From assembly GCF_008801575.1 (NCBI RefSeq), contig NZ_VZPL01000002.1:62001-126000 (forward strand): DNA of 64,000 nt, in the 5' to 3' direction. This document shows positions 25,216-33,426 of the stretch, piece after piece; within the stretch, counting starts at the first letter, position 1, and every line of letters starts with the position of its first letter. Both the position numbers and the translations under genes were made by a program. The notes beneath the pieces were generated by a model. It was given only the letters and a program-made list of their open reading frames with translations. It ran no database searches and was not told where the DNA came from. Source of the stretch: Xanthomonas cissicola. Its GTDB lineage: Bacteria > Pseudomonadota > Gammaproteobacteria > Xanthomonadales > Xanthomonadaceae.

Positions 25216-27618
25216 CCCGGAGACGGCCACCAGCTGCGGCGTGTGCAACAGCTCTTCCAGCGGGCATGGACGATGCAGGCTGAAACCCTGCACCTGGCCC
25301 ACACCGGCTTCGCGCAGCCCGGGGATGTCGGCCTCCGATTCCACGCCTTCGGCGACCACCTCGATGCCCAGCGCCAGCCCGACCTGGGCGATCGAATGCA
25401 CCGCCGCGCGATCCACCGCATCGTGCGCATAGTTGCGGACGAAGCCGCAATCGATCTTCAACACGTCCACGGTGAATTGCTTGAGATAGCCGAACGAGGC
25501 CAGGCCGCTGCCGAAATCGTCCAGCGCCACGTGGCAGCCGCGCGCGCGCACGCTCTGCACGAAACGCTGCGCGTGTTCCAAATCGCCGATGACCGCGGTC
25601 TCGGTGATCTCCATGCACAGCTTCGGCACCAGTGCCGGGTAGCGCTCGAACAGGGCGCAGACAACGTCGAGAAAATCCGGTTGCGCGATCGATTGCGCAG
25701 ACAGATTGACGTGGCACAGGTCCAGCGTCGCCACATGCATCGGGTTGGCCGACAACTGCGCGCACAGCGCTTCCAGCACATAGGTATCGACCATGCGCCC
25801 CAAGCCGTAACGCTCCACTGCCGGCAAGAATTCACCCGGACTCAGCACCCGTCCGTCGCTGGCACGCATGCGTACCAGCACCTCGTACTGCAGGCGTCCC
25901 GGGTCGTTCAGCACCTGGATTTTCTGCGCGTACAACAGCAAACGCTCTTCGGCGATCGCCTGTTGCACCGCACTGATCCAGCCGCCATCGTGGCGGCGCT
26001 GCGCCAGTGCCAGATCGTTTTCGTTGAAGCAGCGAATGCGGTTGCGCCCTTCTTCCTTGGCCGCATGACAGGCCAGATCGGCGGCGGTCATCAAGGCATT
26101 GAGGTCGCTGACGCCCTGGCGAATCTCCACCACGCCAAAACTGCAACTGGGCGTCAGCGGCCGCCCGCCTTGATGGCTCCACGGTTGCCCGAGCGCGCCG
26201 TGCATGCGTTCCAGCACGATTTGAGCCTGCGCCAGATCGGTATTGGCCAACAGGATGGCGAACTCATCGCCGCCCAGGCGCCCCAACCAATCGCCGGAAC
26301 GCAGCTGCATGGTGATCACATCGGCGAAGTGGCACAGGAATCTGTCGCCGACCGCATGCCCGAAGGTGTCGTTGACCAGCTTGAAATGATCCAGGTCGAC
26401 AAAACACAGCGCGTGGCACATCTGCGGCGATTGCGGCAGCTCGATCAGGCGCAGCAGCCGGCGTTCGATTTCATGCCGATTGATCAGGCCGGTCATCGCA
26501 TCGTGGCGCGCATGGAAGGCCACTTCGTCGGCCAGCTCATGGGCGTGCGAGACATCTTCGATCACCGCCAGCACCAGGGTCGGCTCTTCCGGCCCCGGCT
26601 CGACCAATGAGGCGCTCCAGCGGCCCCACATCACCCCGCCATCGGCACGCACGAAGCGCAACTCGCCGGACTGCAGCAGCTTGGGCCAATCGAGCATGCC
26701 GCGGCTGTCCAGCTTGATGTCTTCCGGATGCATCACCTCGGCCAGCGTGCAGGCCTGCAGCTCTTCGGGTCGGTAGAGCAGCACATTGGCCATCGACGCG
26801 TTCGCATCCAGCACGTTGCCGCGCAGATCGAACTTGACCATGCCCAGCGCCGCCTGCTGAAACGCGGTGCGGAAGCGGCCTTCGTGCGACAGCAGATAAT
26901 CGCGAATGCGCCGCATCGCCAGTACGCAGGTGATCAATACCAGCAGCAAGGTGGCCAGGCTGCAGACCACCATCACATCGTGCAGCAGCCGCGCGCAGCG
27001 GGTCAGGTAGGCCAGGAATTCGGAGGCGTCGCGGCGCATGCGACCGTCCAGCAGATGCAGTTCATCGCGCAGTGCCTGCAGCGCGCGCGGGTCGGGCCGG
27101 TTGGCGGCCTGCACCGAAGCGGCGCGGTCGGCCAGGTCGCTCAGTTGCAGGATGCCGACGTCGGTGCGCTTCCACAGCGCGATGGCGTCGCCGAGATACG
27201 GAAATTGGTGCCCGTAGCGATACAACCGCACCATTTGCGGCATGTCTTGATGAGCATTACGCCCAGCGCCCAGACCGGCGTAGACCGCGTCCCAATCGAT
27301 CACCGGTTGTTCGATCGCCACGCGTGCGGCACGGTCGCCCAGCGGCACTTCCAGCGCGCGGCAAGCGGCCTGCAGATCGGCCGTATCGCCGCTGCCCAGG
27401 TAGCGCTCCATCCAGTACACCGATTCTTGCTGGGCGTTGGACCAATGGTTTTGGCCGACGATCCAGGCAGTAGCGCCGGACTGGACTTCGATCACCAGCG
27501 CCGACACCACCGTCATGCAGACGGCGATACCGATCAACAGCGCCAGAGGAAGCGTCAGCCAGCCACGCACCAGATGCATGGTCTGCCCACCGCCCTTGCC
27601 GCGTATCGCCTGCGCCAT
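25213..27618 (-). CDS. Membrane PAS-GGDEF-EAL cyclic di-GMP protein
   Basis: An 801-residue protein: a membrane helix near 18-43, a periplasmic helical domain (about 45-220), a second helix (about 220-240), a PAS domain (about 245-370, GRFRTAFQQAALGMVKFD), a GGDEF domain (intact GGDEF, 449-453) and an EAL domain. The inhibitory RxxD site (RSGD) sits five residues before GGDEF. In the EAL domain the signature is EVL (579-581), and the other key elements are kept: NLSAQS, EITETAV, DDFGSG, KIDCGF and EGVE. Both activities are possible. AAGGA precedes the start. The output is cyclic di-GMP turnover, controlling motility, biofilm or virulence. Confidence 0.9.
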   Translation of the reverse strand: MAQAIRGKGGGQTMHLVRGWLTLPLALLIGIAVCMTVVSALVIEVQSGATAWIVGQNHWSNAQQESVYWMERYLGSGDTADLQAACRALEVPLGDRAARVAIEQPVIDWDAVYAGLGAGRNAHQDMPQMVRLYRYGHQFPYLGDAIALWKRTDVGILQLSDLADRAASVQAANRPDPRALQALRDELHLLDGRMRRDASEFLAYLTRCARLLHDVMVVCSLATLLLVLITCVLAMRRIRDYLLSHEGRFRTAFQQAALGMVKFDLRGNVLDANASMANVLLYRPEELQACTLAEVMHPEDIKLDSRGMLDWPKLLQSGELRFVRADGGVMWGRWSASLVEPGPEEPTLVLAVIEDVSHAHELADEVAFHARHDAMTGLINRHEIERRLLRLIELPQSPQMCHALCFVDLDHFKLVNDTFGHAVGDRFLCHFADVITMQLRSGDWLGRLGGDEFAILLANTDLAQAQIVLERMHGALGQPWSHQGGRPLTPSCSFGVVEIRQGVSDLNALMTAADLACHAAKEEGRNRIRCFNENDLALAQRRHDGGWISAVQQAIAEERLLLYAQKIQVLNDPGRLQYEVLVRMRASDGRVLSPGEFLPAVERYGLGRMVDTYVLEALCAQLSANPMHVATLDLCHVNLSAQSIAQPDFLDVVCALFERYPALVPKLCMEITETAVIGDLEHAQRFVQSVRARGCHVALDDFGSGLASFGYLKQFTVDVLKIDCGFVRNYAHDAVDRAAVHSIAQVGLALGIEVVAEGVESEADIPGLREAGVGQVQGFSLHRPCPLEELLHTPQLVAVSG

Positions 27619-27649
27619 CGCCGTCCGTCCTTCGCCGCCCTAGTGCGAT

Positions 27650-27785
27650 TCAGGCACCCACTGGGCGCCTGAAGGCAGTAACGGCCGCAACGGCCGAGTC
27701 TGTATGGCTATGCCCGCTTGGCGTAGTGCACTCGGGGTTAGCGACGCTGACTAGATCAGCCTGATCGCCGCCGCCTTCAGGCGCC
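27650..27785. other. Nested inverted repeats upstream of the GGDEF-EAL gene
   Basis: A quasi-palindrome (TCAGGCACCC around a centre, with GGGCGCCTGA) spans 27650-27672 with one mismatch. In addition GGCGCCTGAAGGC (27664-27676) is repeated in exact reverse complement as GCCTTCAGGCGCC (27773-27785). The region lies between the GGDEF-EAL start and the 3' end of deaD; it could be an operator or a foldable leader. Confidence 0.4.
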
Positions 27786-27801
27786 GTAGCGCCCCACTTG
27801 C

Positions 27802-27827
27802 TCGCTATGCTCTTTAATGCATAGCGA
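27802..27827 (-). terminator. Hairpin downstream of deaD
   Basis: On the minus strand TCGCTATGC, loop ATTAAAGA, GCATAGCGA: a perfect 9-bp stem about 55 bases past the deaD stop codon. No T run follows, so the role as a transcript end is inferred from position. Confidence 0.45.
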
Positions 27828-27879
27828 TACTGGGCAACCCTACTGTCTGCAGGATCCCTGCGGGCGGTGCCGAACAGGC

Positions 27880-29778
27880 CTACTCGCCGCGCGGCTTTGG
27901 CGGACCCTTGCGGTGCGGTGCGCCGGCGCGGTCCATCGGACGTCCCGGGCCGTTCGGACGACCGGACGGCTTGCCGCCACGCGGGAAGCGCGGCTTGGAC
28001 GCCGCAGTGGCCGCTTCGCCGTCTTCCAGCTTGCGCATGTTGAGCTGCTGACCGGACACCCAGACCTTCTTCAGGTGGGCGAGCAGTTCGCGCGGCATGT
28101 CGGCCGGCAGATCCAGGATCGAATAATCGTCCTGGATGTCGATACGACCGATATAACGGCTTTCCAGCCCGGCTTCGTTGGCGATCGCGCCAACGATGTT
28201 GGCCGGCTTCACGCCGTGGCTGTGGCCCACTTCGATGCGGTAGCTCTCCATGCCGAACTCGGGCTCTCCGCGTGGGGCCGGCTCGCGGCGCGGACGCTCG
28301 CCGGTATCGTCGCCGCGCGACGGACGCGCAGCGCGTTCGCCGTCGGCACGCGGGCCACGTTCGAACGTGGGTTCGAAACGCGGGCGCTCGCCCCGGTCGG
28401 CTCGCTCGTTGCGCTGGCGCGGAGCGGACTCTTCGCGCACACCGCGCACCGGCGGGGTCAGCAGGAACGGGGCATCGCCCTGCAGCAGCTTGGCCAGCGC
28501 GGCAGCGATATCGATCGCCGGCACGTTGTTTTCGGCCTCGTAGCGCTGCAGCAGATCGCGATACATGTCGATCTGACCACCGGCCAGGGTCTCGGTGATG
28601 CGGGTCATAAAGCGCGCGACGCGGGTGTCGTTGACCGCGTCCACGCTCGGCAGCTGCATCTCTTCGATCGGCTGACGGGTGGCGCGTTCGATGGAGCGCA
28701 GCATGCCCTTCTCGCGCGGCGTCACGAACAGGATCGCGTCGCCGTTACGCCCGGCACGGCCGGTGCGACCGATGCGGTGCACGTAGCTTTCGGTGTCGTA
28801 GGGAATGTCGTAGTTCAGCACGTGGCTGATGCGCTCCACGTCGAGACCGCGTGCGGCCACGTCGGTGGCGACCAGGATGTCCAGCTTGCCGTCCTTGAGC
28901 TGGGCGATGGTCTTCTCGCGTGCGGCCTGCTGCATGTCGCCGTTGATGGCCGCTGCCGCCATGCCGCGCGCCTGCAGCTTCTGCGCCAGCTCTTCGGTGG
29001 CCGCCTTGGTGCGCGCGAAGATGATCATGCCGTCGAACGGCTCGACCTCGAGAATGCGGGTCAACGCATCCAGCTTGTGCAGCCCGCTCACCCACCAGTA
29101 GCGCTGGCGGATGTTGGCCGAGGTGGTGGTCTTGGCCGCGATGGTAACTTCGGCCGGGTCCTTCAGATAGGTCTGCGCGATGCGGCGGATGGCCGGCGGC
29201 ATGGTGGCCGAGAACAACGCCACCTGGCGCTGCCCCGGCAGTTTCTTCAACACCGCTTCGACATCGTCGATGAAGCCCATGCGCAGCATTTCGTCGGCTT
29301 CGTCCAGCACCAGCGTCTTGAGCTGGGACAGATCCAGGGTGCCGCGGTCCAGGTGATCGATCACCCGGCCCGGGGTACCGACCACCACATGCACGCCGCG
29401 CTTGAGCGCGCTCAGCTGCTGGGCATACGGCTGGCCGCCGTAGACCGGTAGCACGCGGAAGCCGGGAATGGCTTCGGCATATTTCTGGAACGCCTCGGCG
29501 ACCTGGATGGCCAGCTCGCGGGTCGGGGCCAGTACCAATGCCTGCGGCTTGACCTGGTTGAGATCGGCGTTGGACAGCACCGGCAGCGCGAACGCGGCGG
29601 TCTTGCCGGTGCCGGTCTGGGCCTGGCCGAGCACGTCGCGGCCGGCCAGCAGCGCGGGGATGGTGGCGGCCTGGATCGGCGACGGCGACTCGTAGCCCAC
29701 ATTGGCAACGGCCTTCATCACAGCGTCCGAGAGGCCGAGATCTGCAAACAGCAGCGGCGCGGAAGATTCTTGGGTCAT
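27880..29778 (-). CDS. deaD: DEAD-box RNA helicase, DeaD/CsdA type
   Basis: A 632-residue helicase starting MTQESSAPLLFADLGLSDAV, with GGAG eight bases before the ATG. Helicase motifs are in order: Q motif (SPIQAATIP), Walker A AQTGTGKT (about 53-60), PTRELA, DEAD at 159-162, SAT near 190, and HRIGRTGR near 330. After the core comes an arginine/glutamate-rich linker (repeated RGERPR-type segments), then a DbpA-like RNA-binding domain (MESYRIEVGHSHGVKPANIVG), and a glycine/proline/arginine tail. This order is that of DeaD/CsdA rather than RhlE or SrmB. It remodels structured RNA and ribosome intermediates, usually most needed in the cold. Confidence 0.92.
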   Translation of the reverse strand: MTQESSAPLLFADLGLSDAVMKAVANVGYESPSPIQAATIPALLAGRDVLGQAQTGTGKTAAFALPVLSNADLNQVKPQALVLAPTRELAIQVAEAFQKYAEAIPGFRVLPVYGGQPYAQQLSALKRGVHVVVGTPGRVIDHLDRGTLDLSQLKTLVLDEADEMLRMGFIDDVEAVLKKLPGQRQVALFSATMPPAIRRIAQTYLKDPAEVTIAAKTTTSANIRQRYWWVSGLHKLDALTRILEVEPFDGMIIFARTKAATEELAQKLQARGMAAAAINGDMQQAAREKTIAQLKDGKLDILVATDVAARGLDVERISHVLNYDIPYDTESYVHRIGRTGRAGRNGDAILFVTPREKGMLRSIERATRQPIEEMQLPSVDAVNDTRVARFMTRITETLAGGQIDMYRDLLQRYEAENNVPAIDIAAALAKLLQGDAPFLLTPPVRGVREESAPRQRNERADRGERPRFEPTFERGPRADGERAARPSRGDDTGERPRREPAPRGEPEFGMESYRIEVGHSHGVKPANIVGAIANEAGLESRYIGRIDIQDDYSILDLPADMPRELLAHLKKVWVSGQQLNMRKLEDGEAATAASKPRFPRGGKPSGRPNGPGRPMDRAGAPHRKGPPKPRGE

Positions 29779-29945
29779 GGGTAACTCCGGAGGCGCCGCA
29801 CGGAGCCGGCAGGCGCAAAGCAGCATAGTGTGCCTCTTCAGCCCCCTTGCTGTCGAAATTTTCGTGACAGTCCATTCAGGTTGTGAGGAATCGCGCTCCT
29901 GCGCGAATCATCCCGTGTCGTCCCTTCACCTGCCCGACCGGAGCC

Positions 29946-30443
29946 ATGCCCCTGGACACAGATCTGCACACCCGCTTCAGCGCCCTGCTGCAGCAGCATC
30001 GCGCCATCGTGCTGAAAGTGGCGGCCAGCTATTGCCGCGACCGCGACGACCGCGACGAACTGGCGCAGGAAATCGCTACGCAATTGTGGCGGGCATTTCC
30101 CGGCTACGACCCGAGTCGGCGCTTTTCCACCTGGATGTACCGCATCGCCCTGAACGTGGCGATCAGCGATCTGCGCGGCCGCCGCGCGGCCGGCGAGCCG
30201 ATCGCGCTGGACGCGGTGGTGGAGCGCATCGCCGATCCATGCGCACACGACCCTGTACGCGAGCAACAGGTGGCCGCGCTGTATGCCTTCATCGCACACC
30301 AACTGCCGCTGGAACGCGCGCTGCTGTTGCTCTATCTGGACCAACACAGCTATCGCGAGATCGCCGACGTGCTCGGCATCAGCGAAACCAATGTCGCCAC
30401 CAAACTCAGCCGCCTGAAATCGCGAATCCGCGCCGAGCTGTGA
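29946..30443 (+). CDS. ECF-type RNA polymerase sigma factor
   Basis: A 165-residue sigma factor starting MPLDTDLHTRFSALLQQHRA. Region 2 contains CRDRDDRDELAQEIATQLW and FSTWMYRIALNVAISDLRGR, which bind the -10 element and core polymerase. Region 4 contains LLLYLDQHSYREIADVLGISETNVATKLSRLKSRIR, a helix-turn-helix that reads the -35 element. There is no region 1.1 or 3, as usual for extracytoplasmic-function factors. Its next gene, 29 bases on, encodes a four-helix membrane protein, which is the likely membrane partner. Confidence 0.92.
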   Translation: MPLDTDLHTRFSALLQQHRAIVLKVAASYCRDRDDRDELAQEIATQLWRAFPGYDPSRRFSTWMYRIALNVAISDLRGRRAAGEPIALDAVVERIADPCAHDPVREQQVAALYAFIAHQLPLERALLLLYLDQHSYREIADVLGISETNVATKLSRLKSRIRAEL

Positions 30444-30472
30444 ACCCCACCAATCCGCAACCGGAGCAAGAC

Positions 30473-31120
30473 ATGGAACTGGACGACATCGCCCTGGCCT
30501 GGCGTTCGCTGGAACAACGGCTGGATCAACACGCCGCACTCGCCGGCCAGGTGCTCGGCGACCTGCGCAGCCACGCAGCACGCGCGCACCTGCGCCCGTT
30601 GTGGCTGAGACAGTCGGCGCAACTGCTGTGCGCCATCGCATTGAGCGGCCTCGTTGCCCACAGCTGGTTTGCGTTCCCCGAACAGGCGGCAGCCATCGTC
30701 GGCGGAGTATTGCTGCAGATGTGGTGCGTTGCGCTGGCAGCCTCTGCGGCCCGTCAACTGTGGCTATTGTCGCAGTTGGATTTCGCCAGGCCACTGCTGC
30801 AGACACAGCGCGCGCTTGCACAGCTGCGGCGCTGGCGCACACGCGTCGCGCCGTGGCTGGGCGTAGCGTTCTGGGTGCTGTGGGTAGCGGTGGCAGACGC
30901 TGCGTGGCGGGCCCTCACCGGCCGGTCGTTGCCGTACGCCTGGCTGCTATGCAACCTGCTGGTCGGCGTACTCGGCGGCATCGGCACCTGGCTGGGCTAT
31001 CGACGGCTGCAGCGCAGCGGTCACCCCTGGCTGGAACGCCTGGACACCGTGCACGCCGGCCGCGGCGTCGCTCGTACCGAAACCCTGCTGGAACAGATCG
31101 CGCGTTTCCAGCGCGAGTAG
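30473..31120 (+). CDS. Four-helix membrane protein, possible sigma-factor partner
   Basis: A 215-residue protein starting MELDDIALAWRSLEQRLDQH; GGAG lies about ten bases before the ATG, although an in-frame GTG at 30440 that overlaps the sigma stop is also possible. A soluble N-terminal part (about 1-45) is followed by hydrophobic segments near 48-66, 72-92, 126-146 and 155-175, and a basic cytoplasmic end. I do not recognise a named family. The position directly after an ECF sigma gene, in the same unit, is typical of anti-sigma factors, and the N-terminal domain could bind the sigma factor, but no zinc motif (HxxxCxxC) is present. Confidence 0.75.
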   Translation: MELDDIALAWRSLEQRLDQHAALAGQVLGDLRSHAARAHLRPLWLRQSAQLLCAIALSGLVAHSWFAFPEQAAAIVGGVLLQMWCVALAASAARQLWLLSQLDFARPLLQTQRALAQLRRWRTRVAPWLGVAFWVLWVAVADAAWRALTGRSLPYAWLLCNLLVGVLGGIGTWLGYRRLQRSGHPWLERLDTVHAGRGVARTETLLEQIARFQRE

Positions 31121-31156
31121 GCGGATAATCGCGGTCTCCCTGCGACCGAGCGCACC

Positions 31157-31399
31157 ATGCAATACCTGGAATTCGACCTGGACGGCGACTACATCGAACT
31201 CAACCAGTTGCTCAAGCTGGCCGGCATTGCCGACAGCGGCGGCCAGGGCAAGGCGATCGTCGCCAGCGGCGCGGTCAGCGTCGACGGCATGCAGGAGCTG
31301 CGCAAGACCGCCAAGATCCGCCCCGGCCAGCTGGTACAGCTGGACGATGTGGAAATTCGCGTGCTGGCATGGGACCCGGACGCCGAGCCTGACGCATGA
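31157..31399 (+). CDS. Small S4-domain RNA-binding protein (YbcJ-like)
   Basis: An 80-residue protein that is almost wholly an S4 domain: EFDLDGDYIELNQLLKLAGIADSGGQGKAIVASGAVSVDG, with the GGQGKA turn and VDG loop typical of the YbcJ family. Such proteins bind structured RNA, possibly ribosomal. The stop codon overlaps the start of the next gene as ATGA, so the two are probably co-translated. Confidence 0.88.
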   Translation: MQYLEFDLDGDYIELNQLLKLAGIADSGGQGKAIVASGAVSVDGMQELRKTAKIRPGQLVQLDDVEIRVLAWDPDAEPDA

Positions 31400-31716
31400 A
31401 GGTCGTGGAGATCAGCCGGCGCAACAACGCACCTTCGGCCGACGATCCAATCCACGACGTCTGTGTTTTTTCGATCGCCATCGACTCGGACCAGCCGTTC
31501 TGGCTGGAGCAATCCATCGGCGGCGGCCATGCCGAGCGAGGCGGCTGCAGCATGCTGGCCTTGCACGAACTGGACACCTGGCGCGGCCACTGGTGTGCAC
31601 ATGTGACCAGGGCGGGTTGCGCCTGGGTGATTCCGATCCTGGAACAAGCCCTGCGTACCGACGATGCGCAGGCGGCCATCGCTGCAATCTTGGCGCGGGT
31701 GCAAGCGACTGATTGA
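31396..31716 (+). CDS. Conserved hypothetical protein coupled to the S4 protein
   Basis: A 106-residue protein starting MKVVEISRRNNAPSADDPIH. It is not recognised as a known family. It has several tryptophans and cysteines (DTWRGHWCAHVTRAGCAWV) in a mixed fold, no signal peptide and no membrane segment. Overlap with the preceding stop codon (31396-31399) supports that it is real and co-expressed with the S4-domain protein. It is convergent with the MAPEG gene. Confidence 0.7.
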   Translation: MKVVEISRRNNAPSADDPIHDVCVFSIAIDSDQPFWLEQSIGGGHAERGGCSMLALHELDTWRGHWCAHVTRAGCAWVIPILEQALRTDDAQAAIAAILARVQATD

Positions 31717-31742
31717 AGCTCACACCTGCCGGCGACGCTGCA

Positions 31743-32144
31743 TCAAATGCCCAGCAGTGCACGCACCAGTTTGATGATGCCCCAGAACGACACCACCCAG
31801 ATGGCGCTGCGCAGGTACGCAATACCCGCGGCATACACCGGCACATAGGCCACGCGCGCCCACAGGTAGAGCTGCACGGCGAGTGCTGTGTCTGCGCTGG
31901 TGCGCCCGGCCACGCTCACCGCCAGCACGGCGGCCGCGAAGATCGGAAAGGTCTCCAGATAGTTGTGGAACGCGCGGTCCAACCGGGCGGCCACGCCGGT
32001 CAGCGGCTTGGCCTCGCCATCGCGTGCGCTGGCGTTCCACTTGGTGCCGCGTTGGGCGGTCATGCTGGCCGAGGCAGCCAGCAATTGCACCAACCCGAGC
32101 ACCATCGCCCAGCCCAGCATCTGCAGCTCGATCGTCAGTTGCAT
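31743..32144 (-). CDS. MAPEG family membrane protein
   Basis: A 133-residue inner-membrane protein with four helices, starting MQLTIELQMLGWAMVLGLVQLL. The segment RLDRAFHNYLETFPIFAAAVLAV is the MAPEG family signature (eicosanoid and glutathione metabolism membrane proteins), with the ERAHRNxxE-type glutathione-binding residues as DRAFHNYLE. Bacterial members usually have unknown or glutathione-transferase-like activity. It is preceded closely (25 bases) by the DUF4019 gene on the same strand. Confidence 0.88.
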   Translation of the reverse strand: MQLTIELQMLGWAMVLGLVQLLAASASMTAQRGTKWNASARDGEAKPLTGVAARLDRAFHNYLETFPIFAAAVLAVSVAGRTSADTALAVQLYLWARVAYVPVYAAGIAYLRSAIWVVSFWGIIKLVRALLGI

Positions 32145-32169
32145 ACGTTTCTCCCGGCCGATGGAAACA

Positions 32170-32706
32170 TCACTTCACCGCCGTGCGCAGGCTGTAACCG
32201 GCCAACCGCCAGGTCTTGTCTTCGTCCAGACGGAACGACACCAGCTCGCGGACCGGCTGCTGTGCCTTGGCGAAACGGGTCGGAAAGCTGACGTTGACAT
32301 ACAGGCCTTCGGGCACCTGCGCGCCGGGACCGTACTTGACCCGCGTGACCGAGCCCTGCCCGCGCCCCACCACCGCACCCAGCCGCGCGCGTTCGGTACC
32401 GATCTGGCTGACGAAGACATCGCGCTTGACCGCGGTCTTGGCCACCTTGGACGCGCCATCCCACAGCGAAGCGACCTGGTTGCCGTCCACCATCTGCGCC
32501 ACGCGCAAGGCGGCCTGAGTCATCTCGGTGTTCTGCTTGGTCAGCTGCGCCTGCTGCGCCGGGCTGAGGGCCGGCTGCCCGGCGGGCGCTGCAGGTGCCG
32601 GTTGCGCCGCAGCCGGGCTGGCGGAGCGACTGGCGGCCTGCGGTTGTTGAGCGAACGCCAGCGCTGGAGCCAGTGCCAACACGATAACCAGACGAGAACG
32701 AAGCAT
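32170..32706 (-). CDS. DUF4019 family exported protein
   Basis: A 178-residue protein starting MLRSRLVIVLALAPALAFAQQ, a clear signal peptide with an AFA cleavage site near residue 19. An alanine/proline/glutamine-rich linker (about 20-50) follows, then a domain of about 120 residues with GNQVASLWDGASKVAKTAVKRDVFVSQI and YVNVSFPTRFAKAQQPVRELVSFRLDEDKTWRLAGY, which matches DUF4019. It should be periplasmic. Function unknown. A longer frame upstream (to 32928) is rejected because it has no signal peptide and runs into non-coding sequence. It lies 25 bases before the MAPEG gene and may form a unit with it. Confidence 0.83.
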   Translation of the reverse strand: MLRSRLVIVLALAPALAFAQQPQAASRSASPAAAQPAPAAPAGQPALSPAQQAQLTKQNTEMTQAALRVAQMVDGNQVASLWDGASKVAKTAVKRDVFVSQIGTERARLGAVVGRGQGSVTRVKYGPGAQVPEGLYVNVSFPTRFAKAQQPVRELVSFRLDEDKTWRLAGYSLRTAVK

Positions 32707-33095
32707 GGGACGGGGACCTTGTACGGATCGGGTGGAAAGGAAGAGGCGCCGCCCACCCTTTGGTGGGTAGCGCAGTCTAGGACGCGTCGTGCGCAACACA
32801 AGTCTGCGGATGCAGGTCCGGGGGACGGCGCTGAAGGCAACACGGCAAGCGCCGACGCGCCTCTTGGACAACGCACTTCTCGAGCACGCAAGCGGCGAGC
32901 AGGGACCTCTGGCCACGGCCGCGCGCATTCGACGTCATCAGTCTGGCAGCGGCGTTTTCATCCTTCTGTTGAAGTGGCAGGCATGCTGCAGATGGCAGCA
33001 TCGGCTGGGTGCGATGCGTGCGGCAATGTCTTGGCGTCATCAGGGGCCAGTCGCGAACAGGGCCCTTGAAGTCCCATCGCCGTTGTCTGCGCGAT
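32707..33095. other. Intergenic stretch, no gene supported
   Basis: 389 bases between the DUF4019 start and the stop of the small membrane protein. There is a small CCCACC-CTTT-GGTGGG hairpin near 32753-32768 in the leader of the DUF4019 gene. No other structure or gene was recognised. Confidence 0.4.
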
Positions 33096-33350
33096 CTATG
33101 CCTCGCCTCCGGAAGCAGGCGGCACGGCCGTCACGCCACGCGGCCGCCACAGACGCCAACTGACCCAGAAGGCACGCGCGATCGCGGCGATCAGCGCCGC
33201 CAGACTCAGCCAGGCTGCCAGCGTCGCCGGCCATTGTTCGTGCATGGCCGCAGCGGCCAGGCGCAGCAACTCGGCCACGCCGAAGCCAACCAGCACCAGC
33301 AGGGCCGACGGTAGATATGCCAGTAACACACCCTTGGTCTTGCCTCGCAT
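33096..33350 (-). CDS. Small two-helix membrane protein
   Basis: An 84-residue protein starting MRGKTKGVLLAYLPSALLVLVGFGVAELLRL. A strong GGGGGG ribosome site lies just before the ATG; longer in-frame starts add only arginine/proline-rich residues and are rejected. Hydrophobic segments are near 7-30 and 42-62, and the end is basic then acidic. It is not recognised as a family. It lies downstream of the ClpP-like lipoprotein on the same strand, 76 bases away. Confidence 0.6.
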   Translation of the reverse strand: MRGKTKGVLLAYLPSALLVLVGFGVAELLRLAAAAMHEQWPATLAAWLSLAALIAAIARAFWVSWRLWRPRGVTAVPPASGGEA

Positions 33351-33426
33351 ACGCCCCCCGGCTCGGTTGTGATGCAGCGACGATAGGCAGCGCGCAGTGC
33401 GATGCGCGTGAAGCCCATCACTGCGC

